Below, in pieces: positions 33,100 to 40,724 of a DNA stretch of 40,724 nt. The DNA comes from Lentisphaerae bacterium GWF2_45_14 (GTDB taxonomy: Bacteria; Verrucomicrobiota; Lentisphaeria; Victivallales; GWF2-45-14): positions 1-40,724 of the forward strand of contig MHBG01000042.1 of NCBI GenBank assembly GCA_001804785.1, in the 5' to 3' direction. A model generated the notes under the pieces. The model ran no database searches and was not told the origin of the DNA. It was given only the letters and a program-made list of their open reading frames with translations. How positions within the stretch are numbered: the stretch's first letter is position 1; each line of letters opens with the position of its first letter. The position numbers were made by a program, and so were the translations under genes.

Positions 33100-33579
33100 A
33101 TGAATTTTTCAATCAGAACGTTTTTTTCAGCGGCCGCGCTTTTTTGCCTGAATGCCTGCATGCAGGTAGATTACAAAGGTGAAATATTCCAAGAAACCGA
33201 TAAAGTCGACGTGTTTAAGGATAAATCAAAAATCACAGCGCCCTACAAGATAATGGGAAGCGCTACGGCCTCAGGTCCTTATGAAAAATACCCCAAAGAG
33301 GATATGATAAAAGAGCTGAAAGCGAAGGCCATGGCGTCCGGCGCCGACGCAATACTCATAACAAGCTATGAAGTGCTTCCGGATGACCAAGTGCGAGGCG
33401 ACCAGTTTTACTCAGACACCGTCGGGAAAAGAACTAACGATGACAGTTCCGATGATCTCGCCAGAATAGGGCAGGATTTCGATAAAAACTACGGCCAATA
33501 TGGCAAGGCCGATAACTCGCCCGAGATAAGGACTTACAGACGGATTATCAAGGCTGATTTCCTGAAATATTGCAACTGA
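33100..33579 (+). CDS. Putative lipoprotein of unknown function
   Basis: This 159-aa protein has a signal peptide ending in the lipobox LNAC, with Cys20 as the predicted lipidated residue. The mature part contains a short alpha/beta segment, AKAMASGADAILITSYEV (about 85-102), recalling small heavy-metal-binding/YbjQ-type or DUF4156-like lipoproteins, but I cannot assign a family. The tail is acidic and Asp/Ser-rich. It is monocistronic, with a convergent neighbour 55 bp downstream and a hairpin between them. Confidence 0.75.
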   Translation: MNFSIRTFFSAAALFCLNACMQVDYKGEIFQETDKVDVFKDKSKITAPYKIMGSATASGPYEKYPKEDMIKELKAKAMASGADAILITSYEVLPDDQVRGDQFYSDTVGKRTNDDSSDDLARIGQDFDKNYGQYGKADNSPEIRTYRRIIKADFLKYCN

Positions 33580-33581
33580 CC

Positions 33582-33598
33582 TCCAGGCGAAGCCTGGA
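33582..33598. terminator. Hairpin between convergent genes
   Basis: TCCAGGC, a GAA loop and GCCTGGA form a perfect 7-bp stem-loop between the stops at 33579 (plus) and 33635 (minus). No T-run follows on either strand, so it may stabilise or end transcripts of either gene. Confidence 0.5.
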
Positions 33599-33634
33599 CA
33601 AAACTGTGTTGGATTTCACGTAAAGGAAGGCCCG

Positions 33635-34204
33635 CTATCTGCGCTTTGCCTTACGTTCAGCCTCTTCCTTCTTCTTCTGCATCTCCCTAAGCTTATCGTC
33701 CGGTATCTGATATTTCGCTTTATTTTTAAGAATAGTTCTATAATCAGAAATACCCTTTTTGTATGCCGCTACCGCCTGTACTGAGGCATTTCCATTATTC
33801 ATAAGCTTTGCTGTTTTTTCAGCGCGTCTTGCTTTGGAAAGTCCCTCTACCGTATTATACAGGAGGATGTACCATTTTCTGTATGTTCCGGTTTCAAGTT
33901 CTATATCGGGATATTTCCCTATGAGCTGGAGTTTTGAGGCAAAGATACTGAGTTCAGTGGAATAGGCTTCTCCTGAGCCTTTTGCATCTTCTTTAAGACG
34001 GTTAGTCAAATCTTTGACGGTCTTGTCCACATAGATCGTATTTATTTTCATCTTTTTGGAGTCAATACTTTTCCCAAGGTTTTTCTTGGGGCTCTCTTCC
34101 GTGGTGGGAGAGACATTGCCCTCGGCTTTTTTATTTTCGCTGTCTTCAGCGCCGACAGCCGCGAAACAGACAAACAACATCAAGGCACAAAAAATATTTC
34201 TCAT
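33635..34204 (-). CDS. Small secreted helical protein, last gene of the pseudopilin operon
   Basis: This 189-aa protein starts at the ATG at 34204, just after the GspK-like stop; a GTG three codons upstream is possible. It has a signal peptide (MRNIFCALMLFVCFAAVGA), a Ser/Lys/Glu-rich linker and a helical remainder ending in a strongly charged coiled coil (KLREMQKKKEEAERKAKRR). I recognise no family. Its position at the end of the pseudopilin operon, effectively touching the GspK-like gene, suggests a periplasmic accessory of that machine; this is inference. Confidence 0.75.
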   Translation of the reverse strand: MRNIFCALMLFVCFAAVGAEDSENKKAEGNVSPTTEESPKKNLGKSIDSKKMKINTIYVDKTVKDLTNRLKEDAKGSGEAYSTELSIFASKLQLIGKYPDIELETGTYRKWYILLYNTVEGLSKARRAEKTAKLMNNGNASVQAVAAYKKGISDYRTILKNKAKYQIPDDKLREMQKKKEEAERKAKRR

Positions 34205-34205
34205 A

Positions 34206-37052
34206 TTACTCACTCACCAGTTCATAGTTAAGGATTGTCCACTTGCTCGTAGTTGTGTCATACTTTATGGTCACTATTATTTTCTGCTCTCCATTTATCT
34301 CGTCAAATCCAGCCTCATATCGGCCCTTACGACAATTAGTGGGTTCACCGATAGTCGGGACTGTATAGTTTGTAAGCGAGGTAGGATCCCTGTAGCCAAG
34401 CTTCAAAAGGGCCGCGGTATCAGAAGATGATATCGAATCGACAGAGTCCCCGTCGGCATTAAAGTCTTTTCTCAGAGGCGCGTCAGTCCCGTACGGCCCG
34501 CCCGCATCCTTTATTGACTGTGCGACTATGACGACCTTAAAAATTGTAGATTTATCAATCAACGTCAGATTTGCCATTTTCCCTATTATGGCTTCTTTGA
34601 TTGCATCGGAGGTTTGGTTAGTCATTACGGCGGCGTCAGACATTCCGCTTGCATTAACGATTTCCCCACGGTTTTTTACGGAATGGGATGATATGTATGT
34701 TTTTACGTTACCGGCAATGGTACCGGCATTGGATGCCGTAATCGGATTGCTGGTATCTGAAAGAATACCGTTATAATCGGCGCTTACCGGGATACCCATA
34801 AATAGCGCGCGGAGTACTTCCTGATTAGAGGTCTTGAGATTGACAAGGCCGTAAGTCTCGTTTTCCGAAGTCATTTTTATGTGGTCGAGGATATTTGCGT
34901 CCCCGTCTGAATAGGCACCCATGACCAGATTGGGATAGGGCGACGCGGTTGCGGTATTGTACTTCTTGAGGTTGATAGTCTCCCAGAGCGCACCTCGGTG
35001 AATGGTTCCCAGTTCCCATGGGGAGACCATCGGTGCATTGCGAATATATGCGGTTGACATACCCAAAAGGGAGGCCTCATAGTCCTGTCCAGCGGTTGTG
35101 GCAGCGGCGGCACTGGCCGGCATGGACAAGGTATTTTGAACACCAATCGGTGAAGTCGGAATAATTACGGCGCCTCCATCTTCAAGTACCCAGTCGGAAC
35201 TGTTCAAATTCTGCCGGGGATCATCTGTTGCCCATCTGATATTTGAAGTCTTGGTGGAAGCTCCTGTTACCGACAATGCATTGGTGTTGGTAGCATCATT
35301 GTATCTTATCGGGCTGCTATGTGCGGGGAGTTTCGAATAGTCTGTGATATTTCCGTCATAGGTAAGAACGAGATTAAAAGCCGGAATCGTGATGGTGATG
35401 GTGACGGCAGGACAAGCGCCGGGATTCAATATAGTCGTGGAATATGAAACCGTACCGAAGGCATTGGATACGGTAGCATAATTGCCGCTGTACGTCATGT
35501 CCGAATTCATCCCTGATGTCAGATCTAACGTACTTGAGGAAGCGGGAGCACCGTCTATATCTATTGCAACCGTTATTCCGGTGGCTGCTCCCCCTGAATA
35601 TGGCTGCACTCTTGTCGCTGCTGCCACGGCGGGAAGCGTGGAGAGCCCGTAAATATCGATAGCTTCGGCAAGCGCGGTGATATCGACTGAGCAATCAACA
35701 GTATAGTCGTTTGCTGTTACAGCATCTGGAATTGCATCTGCCGCGACTGCCACAATCGTAATTGTAGATACCGTATTAATTAGAAAGTCATTTATGTAAG
35801 GGGTTTTTTCGTTTCCGGTATATGTCGGGGCTGTCGCGCCGGTCCATGAAGCGGCGGCGACGTCAGAAGTTGGGATACTATCCGTATCGCAGTAGTCGAT
35901 GATATTTGCGGCAATCTGGTTGGCCCTGGCTGCGACAGAGGCGAATGTTCCCGCTGTTATACTGTCGGTGTACGTCGTAAGGGGATAGCTGTCGGACTGC
36001 TTAAGCCATTCGAGAGTATCGGTGCCTGTTCCTGGAGTTGTGCTGAATACTGTTCTTGTACTTGCAGGTACTGTCCCGCGGAGTTTCTCCACCGCCGCGG
36101 CACTATTGGCGCCTCCGCCGAGTCCGGTATCCCAGTCTGCTCTTTTGAGGTTAAAACGTTGAAAGAGCTCGGTCCCGTCAGACTTACGTTTGTCATCGCC
36201 GTCAAGGTCTATCCAGAAAGCTTCCTGGAATTTCAATGCTTCGGAGCCTACAGCGAACCAATCCCACTGCCATTTTGCCCTTTTCTCAATATCTGTTCCG
36301 GTACTGGCCAATCCGGCATCGGTGAAAAAGGTGGAGTAGTCAGTCCATCTGCCGCCATTGGTCAACAGGCCTCCGCCGTTCACATAATTCATTTTCTGTA
36401 CATTGCCGCTTGATAGATAGTTATTTAAATCCGGCTCAACGCCGCCCAGATAAATCTCGTAAACATTCGCGCCGACCCTCGGCTCTCCGGAGGTAATCCC
36501 TGATGCGTTCAGGCTCGATTCATCTATTCCGGTATCGACGCAGGCCGAAGGATCAAGCCTTCCGCCCGCCGCCATCACGACATAGGCAAAACGGCCGATA
36601 AGCTCATTTGTCGGCGACAATCCGGCAGTGGTACCCCCGTTATCAACATATATCCAGTGAGGACAGGCAGTATTGGTGGCATCGTATTCTGATGGCCTGA
36701 TTTTGAAATACACGCCATCAATGTCAGTATTGAGTCGGTACATGAAATCATAAGTTCCCTGATTCGCGGTGATAGCGCTGTAATTGTCTTTACTGACTAC
36801 GACATCGTAATTGTCGGAAAGAGTCATGTAATAAGTCATTGCCGCTATCGCGCGATTCAGTCCGGACTGCGCGAGAATTCTTGCGGACGAGGCCCCGCTG
36901 CTGTATTGGGCTGCCTTGCGTTCAAGCATGGCGCTTGCCGCGAAACTCAGAGCAAGGACCGTCAGGAGCCCTAGTATTCCAAGCGTAAAAAGAAGAGCTA
37001 TACCTCTTTCCTTACGCCGTCCTGACATTGTCTTTTTAAATAAATTTTTCAT
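34206..37052 (-). CDS. Very large GspK/PilX-like minor pseudopilin
   Basis: This 948-aa protein begins with a prepilin-type segment, KERG then IALLFTLGILGLLTVLALSF: Gly17 at -1 and no Glu at +5, as in GspK and PilX, followed by the expected amphipathic helix. GspK proteins are usually about 300-350 aa, so this one is roughly three times longer. The middle (about 430-640) is rich in Thr/Ala/Ser/Asp and looks like beta-structured inserts. Near the C-terminus LRKDFNADGDSVDSISSSDTAALLKLGYRD resembles a dockerin/EF-hand-like Ca loop or helix-hairpin pattern. It is the fifth gene after the first GspG-like gene, 52 nt after the GspJ-like gene. Confidence 0.78.
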   Translation of the reverse strand: MKNLFKKTMSGRRKERGIALLFTLGILGLLTVLALSFAASAMLERKAAQYSSGASSARILAQSGLNRAIAAMTYYMTLSDNYDVVVSKDNYSAITANQGTYDFMYRLNTDIDGVYFKIRPSEYDATNTACPHWIYVDNGGTTAGLSPTNELIGRFAYVVMAAGGRLDPSACVDTGIDESSLNASGITSGEPRVGANVYEIYLGGVEPDLNNYLSSGNVQKMNYVNGGGLLTNGGRWTDYSTFFTDAGLASTGTDIEKRAKWQWDWFAVGSEALKFQEAFWIDLDGDDKRKSDGTELFQRFNLKRADWDTGLGGGANSAAAVEKLRGTVPASTRTVFSTTPGTGTDTLEWLKQSDSYPLTTYTDSITAGTFASVAARANQIAANIIDYCDTDSIPTSDVAAASWTGATAPTYTGNEKTPYINDFLINTVSTITIVAVAADAIPDAVTANDYTVDCSVDITALAEAIDIYGLSTLPAVAAATRVQPYSGGAATGITVAIDIDGAPASSSTLDLTSGMNSDMTYSGNYATVSNAFGTVSYSTTILNPGACPAVTITITIPAFNLVLTYDGNITDYSKLPAHSSPIRYNDATNTNALSVTGASTKTSNIRWATDDPRQNLNSSDWVLEDGGAVIIPTSPIGVQNTLSMPASAAAATTAGQDYEASLLGMSTAYIRNAPMVSPWELGTIHRGALWETINLKKYNTATASPYPNLVMGAYSDGDANILDHIKMTSENETYGLVNLKTSNQEVLRALFMGIPVSADYNGILSDTSNPITASNAGTIAGNVKTYISSHSVKNRGEIVNASGMSDAAVMTNQTSDAIKEAIIGKMANLTLIDKSTIFKVVIVAQSIKDAGGPYGTDAPLRKDFNADGDSVDSISSSDTAALLKLGYRDPTSLTNYTVPTIGEPTNCRKGRYEAGFDEINGEQKIIVTIKYDTTTSKWTILNYELVSE

Positions 37053-37104
37053 AACTCAAACCCTTCATTATAATTAACTCAAGACTTCCGGCTCCAGATT
37101 CTTT

Positions 37105-37902
37105 CTAATTCTGCCCTCTATCGCCGAGGAGCACGATCTTTGAAAATGTCCGTTTATTGTTTTTTACGAGAATATGGCCGGTATCCGTGCTTCCTGTACC
37201 TTGCCATTTCAGATAGTATCCTTTTTCAAGCAGAGAAATGGAGATAATAACAGCATAAGGAAATTCAGCCTGGTCTGTCGCTAATTGCAAGGCGCCCGAG
37301 GCGAGGGTCGCTTTCAAGGGTTTTATACTGAAGTCGACAACGTATGGAATGACATCAGACGAGTTTACTGTTGTGCCGGGATTTATGTCGCCGGCTGGAA
37401 ATACGGCATCCTGACCATCTTCGGTGCATGTGTAAAAATTCCATTCTGTGGTAAGCACATCCCCGACGACACTTCTGTAAAGCTTGCAACGGAGGTCGTC
37501 AGCGGCGGTCGGGCCCTCCCACCAGTACCTTACTTCCGCCAGATTTGTGGAGGATGTTCCAGTGTTAAAGGCCGGTTTTTCAGATAATTTAGCCACGAAA
37601 TCTATTCTGTCAAAATCCGCAGAAGTCGCGACTTGATCATAAACCTTGTATGGTCCGTAGTAAGTGGAGTTGTAATAGGCGCACTGGAGGTCGCGGGCAA
37701 TAAGGTTCAGCGCGATTCTGGCATCCTCGAACATCATGGTTTTCGCGTTTGAGCCTGTCCATATTTTCTGCGCCGATGATGTGAACTGCATCAGCGCCAG
37801 TATCAGTATTGTAAAGACGGCCATCGCCGCGAGTAGTTCGATAAGCGAATAGGGCATCACTCGTAACCGCGGATAACTCTTGTAGTTTATTTTTATTTTC
37901 AT
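37105..37902 (-). CDS. GspJ-like pseudopilin
   Basis: This 265-aa protein has a basic N-terminus and the prepilin helix YSLIELLAAMAVFTILILALMQF with Glu at +5. The -1 residue would be Pro (VMPYSLIE), which is atypical. The following region (ARIALNLIARDLQCAYY) is the conserved GspJ/PilW block, and the rest is the globular domain. It is probably a minor pseudopilin of the tip complex with the GspI- and GspK-like neighbours, from which it is separated by 18 and 52 nt. Confidence 0.82.
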   Translation of the reverse strand: MKIKINYKSYPRLRVMPYSLIELLAAMAVFTILILALMQFTSSAQKIWTGSNAKTMMFEDARIALNLIARDLQCAYYNSTYYGPYKVYDQVATSADFDRIDFVAKLSEKPAFNTGTSSTNLAEVRYWWEGPTAADDLRCKLYRSVVGDVLTTEWNFYTCTEDGQDAVFPAGDINPGTTVNSSDVIPYVVDFSIKPLKATLASGALQLATDQAEFPYAVIISISLLEKGYYLKWQGTGSTDTGHILVKNNKRTFSKIVLLGDRGQN

Positions 37903-37920
37903 TATGCCGGTCTCTTTCGC

Positions 37921-38478
37921 TTAATTTTTAAATACTTCAAAATAGTAATTTATCTTTTTCCTGCCGGCCGCCGGAGCTTCTGCCGGATAAGATATCTCTA
38001 TATGTACGCCGGAACCGTAGAGGAAGGTGCTGTCCCATCCGACATTCGTTACTTGTCCAGCTATATTCATCTGCGGAAGCTGCGTCCGCCACACTTTTAT
38101 AAAGGCCGAAAAATCAACGATGCCATTGCCGCTTCCCTGGGTAATCTTGAATATTCCGGAAGTGCCGCTTGCTTTGATGTTTTCAAGACCGGTATCGGTA
38201 GCGCAAGCGAGACTGGAAATCGGGTCGCTCGGGATGGAGGACTCATCAGGCACTGAGCTTCCAGCGATGAACGTAGCCCAGTCGGCTTTGGAAATTATTG
38301 ATATATAAGCTATCATCTGGTCGGCGGTATCTGCTGCATAGTTGTCGGCTATCGCATCCCTGCTTGCGGAAACTGCTACAGGAAAAAGGCTCATTATCCC
38401 TGCTATGCCGATTCCCACAACGGCGATAGCGAGAGTAACCTCAACCATGTTGAAAAACTTTTTAATGGACTTAGTCAT
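37921..38478 (-). CDS. GspI/PilV-like pseudopilin
   Basis: This 185-aa protein has a prepilin-type helix NMVEVTLAIAVVGIGIAGIMSLFPVAV preceded by KKFF. Glu14 would be at +5 if cleavage falls before Phe10 (KKFF then NMVE), again without Gly at -1. The helix region with AVSASRDAIADNYAADTADQMI resembles PilV/GspI proteins. It overlaps the GspH-like gene by 8 nt. It is likely a minor pseudopilin. Confidence 0.78.
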   Translation of the reverse strand: MTKSIKKFFNMVEVTLAIAVVGIGIAGIMSLFPVAVSASRDAIADNYAADTADQMIAYISIISKADWATFIAGSSVPDESSIPSDPISSLACATDTGLENIKASGTSGIFKITQGSGNGIVDFSAFIKVWRTQLPQMNIAGQVTNVGWDSTFLYGSGVHIEISYPAEAPAAGRKKINYYFEVFKN

Positions 38479-39148
38479 AAGATATTCTCCCGGTATAAGG
38501 ATTTACGCTGATGATTATTTTATTCGCCACACTGGTTCTTGTTGAGGTTCCGCCATTATATACTCCCTGACAAATCATCGTCTGTATCGGAGAAAAATCG
38601 AACGAGGAGCCGCCCGGTTTAAAAATGATTGCCATGGACGCTTCAATATCGACGGCAGAAGATCCCGCAACAGAAGATATATCGGAGAAATCAACATCAT
38701 TCACAGCCTTTCCAGGATTTACTGTCGGTGTTATTGACGCCGTAGTTGCCAGCGGAGAAGTGGCGTCATAGAAGACCAGAGTCCCGTCAGGAATGAAATT
38801 CCATTTAGTGTCGGGCACCCAGCTCACAAATGTACATGTACCTGTCGAAGAATTATAATTGACAATACAGGGGCGGTAGCTCCTAAACTTGTATTTATCA
38901 GAAACTATAGATGTTACCGAAGCCTCATTTCCCGGGATTATCAGCGCCGCGTATTTATTGTTTCCGATAGCGAATGCTTGGGTCATCCTTAACATTCCTC
39001 CGATTTCGCGAGCGCCGCCGGACACGCCCTGCCCCGACATTATTTTGTTGAATGCGGGCAAACTTACGCCGATAAGCACCCCGATAATGCTCAGGACAAC
39101 AAGCATTTCAATAAGCGTAAACCGCTTGATTTTCAACATCTTTTTCAT
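38471..39148 (-). CDS. GspH-like pseudopilin
   Basis: This 225-aa protein has the prepilin motif RFTLIEMLVVLSIIGVLIGVSLPAF with Glu at +5 and Arg at -1. The block GGAREIGGMLRMTQAFAIGNNKYAALII matches the GspH/FimT family (SxxRxxLxxARxxAI-like region). AGGAAG lies 6 nt before the ATG. It is followed directly by the GspI-like gene (8-nt overlap). Confidence 0.85.
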   Translation of the reverse strand: MKKMLKIKRFTLIEMLVVLSIIGVLIGVSLPAFNKIMSGQGVSGGAREIGGMLRMTQAFAIGNNKYAALIIPGNEASVTSIVSDKYKFRSYRPCIVNYNSSTGTCTFVSWVPDTKWNFIPDGTLVFYDATSPLATTASITPTVNPGKAVNDVDFSDISSVAGSSAVDIEASMAIIFKPGGSSFDFSPIQTMICQGVYNGGTSTRTSVANKIIISVNPYTGRISYD

Positions 39149-39230
39149 ATCACGCTTCCTGTACTTTTATATTATTCCGGTCTCCGCCCGGCTTCGTGCT
39201 CCTTCGTGTCCTTCGCGGTAAACATCTTTA

Positions 39231-39872
39231 TTACTTCCAGGAATAGATGTTGTCCTTGTTATTCGTATCGCTTTCCGTGGTAATGTGATGCTTCTGATCC
39301 GCTCCGAGCGAGTATGCGAAAACCGAACCATTTTTACCTTCGACAAGGACATTAGCTGAACCCGCATAATCATTTGCTTTGTTAAAAACACCGTCATAAT
39401 TGGCATCAACAAAAATCATATATCTGCTGCCCCACGGGTCATAATAATCACCGGCCGCGCTTGCCGGATTGGTATATGTTCCAGCGGCAGGAACCCCGGA
39501 AACAGCTGCGGTATTTGTTCCATAACTGGATGGGACATCAAGAAATCTCACATTTCTAGTATTACCGAAGGTCGTTGTTCCGTTGGGAACAGTTCCAACA
39601 TCGGGACCGTCATATCCGGTGAGGATTTCAAAAAGTTCCCTGTATTTGGCTTCACCATTGTCATAACTGGTATCCATCGGAAAATATCCGTATGTTGCCT
39701 CGTACTGCTTTATCGCTGTAACAATGGCGTTGAGCTCAGATTTAGCACGGGTTTTTCTGGCGTTCTGCCTTACGGCGGTTACGGCGGGCAGAAGCATTCC
39801 CATCAAAACCGCGATTATCGCGATAACCACAAGCAGTTCAATGATTGTAAACTTCCGTTTCTGGATCCTCAT
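39231..39872 (-). CDS. GspG-like major pseudopilin
   Basis: This 213-aa protein starts at the ATG at 39872, with AGGAG 6 nt upstream; the longer frame to 40013 overlaps the preceding gene and has no pilin logic. The prepilin motif FTIIELLVVIAIIAVLMGMLLPAV has Lys at -1 and Glu at +5, followed by the GspG helix KTRAKSELNAIVTAIKQYEATYGYFP and a GspG-like DPWGSRYMIF block. A VDANYDGVFNKANDY segment resembles the Ca-binding region of GspG. It is the second of two GspG-like genes in tandem. Confidence 0.87.
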   Translation of the reverse strand: MRIQKRKFTIIELLVVIAIIAVLMGMLLPAVTAVRQNARKTRAKSELNAIVTAIKQYEATYGYFPMDTSYDNGEAKYRELFEILTGYDGPDVGTVPNGTTTFGNTRNVRFLDVPSSYGTNTAAVSGVPAAGTYTNPASAAGDYYDPWGSRYMIFVDANYDGVFNKANDYAGSANVLVEGKNGSVFAYSLGADQKHHITTESDTNNKDNIYSWK

Positions 39873-39960
39873 CTTCTCTCTCCTAATATTTTTATGTTTT
39901 TTAAACTCTTCCTTCTTTCCCGCCGCCAGCGCAGCAAAGAAAAGTCCAGCATCTGACCAG

Positions 39961-40554
39961 TTAATTCTGAAAGTTGGCGACGTCGTCTCCTTTTCCGAGA
40001 TTGTTTTTGGCATTTGTCGTAGGCGTCGTGCCGGACTCGACGTTAGTCAAAGGGTCAAAGTCATTTGGATTGACGTTGGTCAGATTGCCCATGGCACTGT
40101 TTGATCCCGCTGAAACAAGGTCATATTTATCTTTATTGAAATAACCGGGGCATCGGTAGAGAATCTTTCCGCCGAAACCGTCAAGTACATAGTAACGATT
40201 GGAGCCTGTGGCGATTGGCTCCGCGTCGTTTTTAATCATCTGCTCGTAGTCGATAAACTGACAGAAAGTATCTTTAATTTTCTTGCCTGCCGTTGAGTTA
40301 TCCACCTCATCCAGCAGAAAATAGCCATATGCCGGCTGCGGAATGTAATAGCCAAACTTTTCTTTGTAGAGCTCAAGAGCTACCTCAAGCTTTTTGACAG
40401 TGCCGCGAGTCCTTGTCTCGGCCATTTTCGTGCTTGCATAAGAATAGACGCCAAGCCCCATCGCCATCAGGATGGCAATAATAGCCATAACCGTCAATAG
40501 CTCGGTGGTTGTAAATCTTTTCGCCTGATACCATGTTTTGTTACGCATAGCCAT
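39961..40554 (-). CDS. GspG-like pseudopilin, first gene of the visible operon
   Basis: This 197-aa protein has the prepilin motif FTTTELLTVMAIIAILMAMGL with Arg at -1 and Glu at +5, then a GspG-type helix (ETRTRGTVKKLEVALELYKEKFGYYIP). YVLDGFGGKILYRCPG replaces the usual DPWG block. GGGGG lies close to the first ATG; the ATG at 40548 has better spacing, so the start is uncertain by two codons. It shares its N-terminal plan with the next gene but differs in the globular domain, so the two may be different subunits. Confidence 0.85.
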   Translation of the reverse strand: MAMRNKTWYQAKRFTTTELLTVMAIIAILMAMGLGVYSYASTKMAETRTRGTVKKLEVALELYKEKFGYYIPQPAYGYFLLDEVDNSTAGKKIKDTFCQFIDYEQMIKNDAEPIATGSNRYYVLDGFGGKILYRCPGYFNKDKYDLVSAGSNSAMGNLTNVNPNDFDPLTNVESGTTPTTNAKNNLGKGDDVANFQN

Positions 40555-40672
40555 TTCCCCCTAATATAAATAAGCATTGTTTAACTTTCAATATAACAAT
40601 AACACGGTTTCCCGTCAAATGCCAACAATTCGAACAATACCACAATATTCTTGTGACGTCAACAGTGCGAAA
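40555..40672. other. Short intergenic region upstream of the pseudopilin operon
   Basis: This 118-bp AT-rich gap on the minus-strand side probably holds the promoter of the pseudopilin operon, unless transcription continues from the partial frame at the right edge. No clear -35/-10 pair was identified. Confidence 0.35.
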
Positions 40673-40724
40673 CTAGTAGTTTTTGAACATGAAGTCATAT
40701 CTTGCCACGGGCTTGTAGTCATCC
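40673..40724 (-). CDS. Possible 3' end of a gene running off the right edge
   Basis: A minus-strand frame is open from the window edge to a TAG at 40673-40675, encoding at most 16 residues (DDYKPVARYDFMFKNY). It is too short to identify. It is collinear with the pseudopilin operon and could belong to the same cluster. Confidence 0.3.
   Translation of the reverse strand, partial: DDYKPVARYDFMFKNY

Overview
The window looks like chromosomal DNA of a Gram-negative bacterium of the PVC group, most likely Lentisphaerota (Victivallis/Lentisphaera-like). This is inferred from gene content: a LacI regulator paired with a prepilin-like protein in a sugar operon, a DUF4838 lipoprotein, a type II secretion (T2SS) pseudopilin cluster whose cleavage sites mostly lack Gly at -1, lipoproteins with lipoboxes, and small secreted proteins of a type common in Lentisphaerota and Verrucomicrobia. 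No ribosomal RNA is present to confirm it.

Region A (216-14294, all minus strand) is one tightly packed nine-gene operon. Its order of transcription is LacI-type regulator, prepilin-like protein, DUF4838 lipoprotein with a CBM9-like tail, clan GH-A-like hydrolase 1, MurQ/GckR-like double-SIS protein, clan GH-A-like hydrolase 2 (paralogue of 1), CocE/X-Pro-type serine hydrolase, uroporphyrinogen-decarboxylase-like methyltransferase and GNAT acetyltransferase. A consensus promoter (TTGACA, 17 nt, TATTCT) and a CG-centred imperfect palindrome lie just before the regulator's GTG start. The set reads as an autoregulated glycan-utilisation locus whose substrate may be a decorated (amino)sugar; the substrate is not identifiable from sequence.

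Region B (about 14.3-21.15 kb) looks like an integrated element next to tRNA-Asn. It holds a tyrosine recombinase reading away from the tRNA, an excisionase-like HTH protein, and a four-gene plus-strand cargo operon: secreted coiled-coil protein, single-TM protein, DUF1232/YkvA-like protein and TM2 protein. It also has a remnant of an IS110-like transposase, a GTACA-repeat region, a strongly structured leader before the cargo, and 1.5 kb with no convincing gene. Right-end att-like features (direct repeats and a 16-bp perfect palindrome) lie between the integrase and the tRNA. The left end is not resolved.

Region C (21.5-33.6 kb) is ordinary chromosome: a secreted DUF1570-like gluzincin; a queD-queE-queC operon ending in a sirtuin; a TPP riboswitch driving a His-type (non-suicide) Thi4 and a WbuC-like cupin; an AraC regulator with a PocR domain next to a Gfo/Idh/MocA dehydrogenase and a sugar isomerase/epimerase; uvrB; and two small envelope proteins.

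Region D (33.6-40.6 kb, minus strand) is a T2SS or type IV pilus-like pseudopilin operon: two GspG-like proteins, GspH-, GspI- and GspJ-like proteins, an unusually large (948 aa) GspK/PilX-like protein and a small secreted helical protein. A partial reading frame runs off the right edge.
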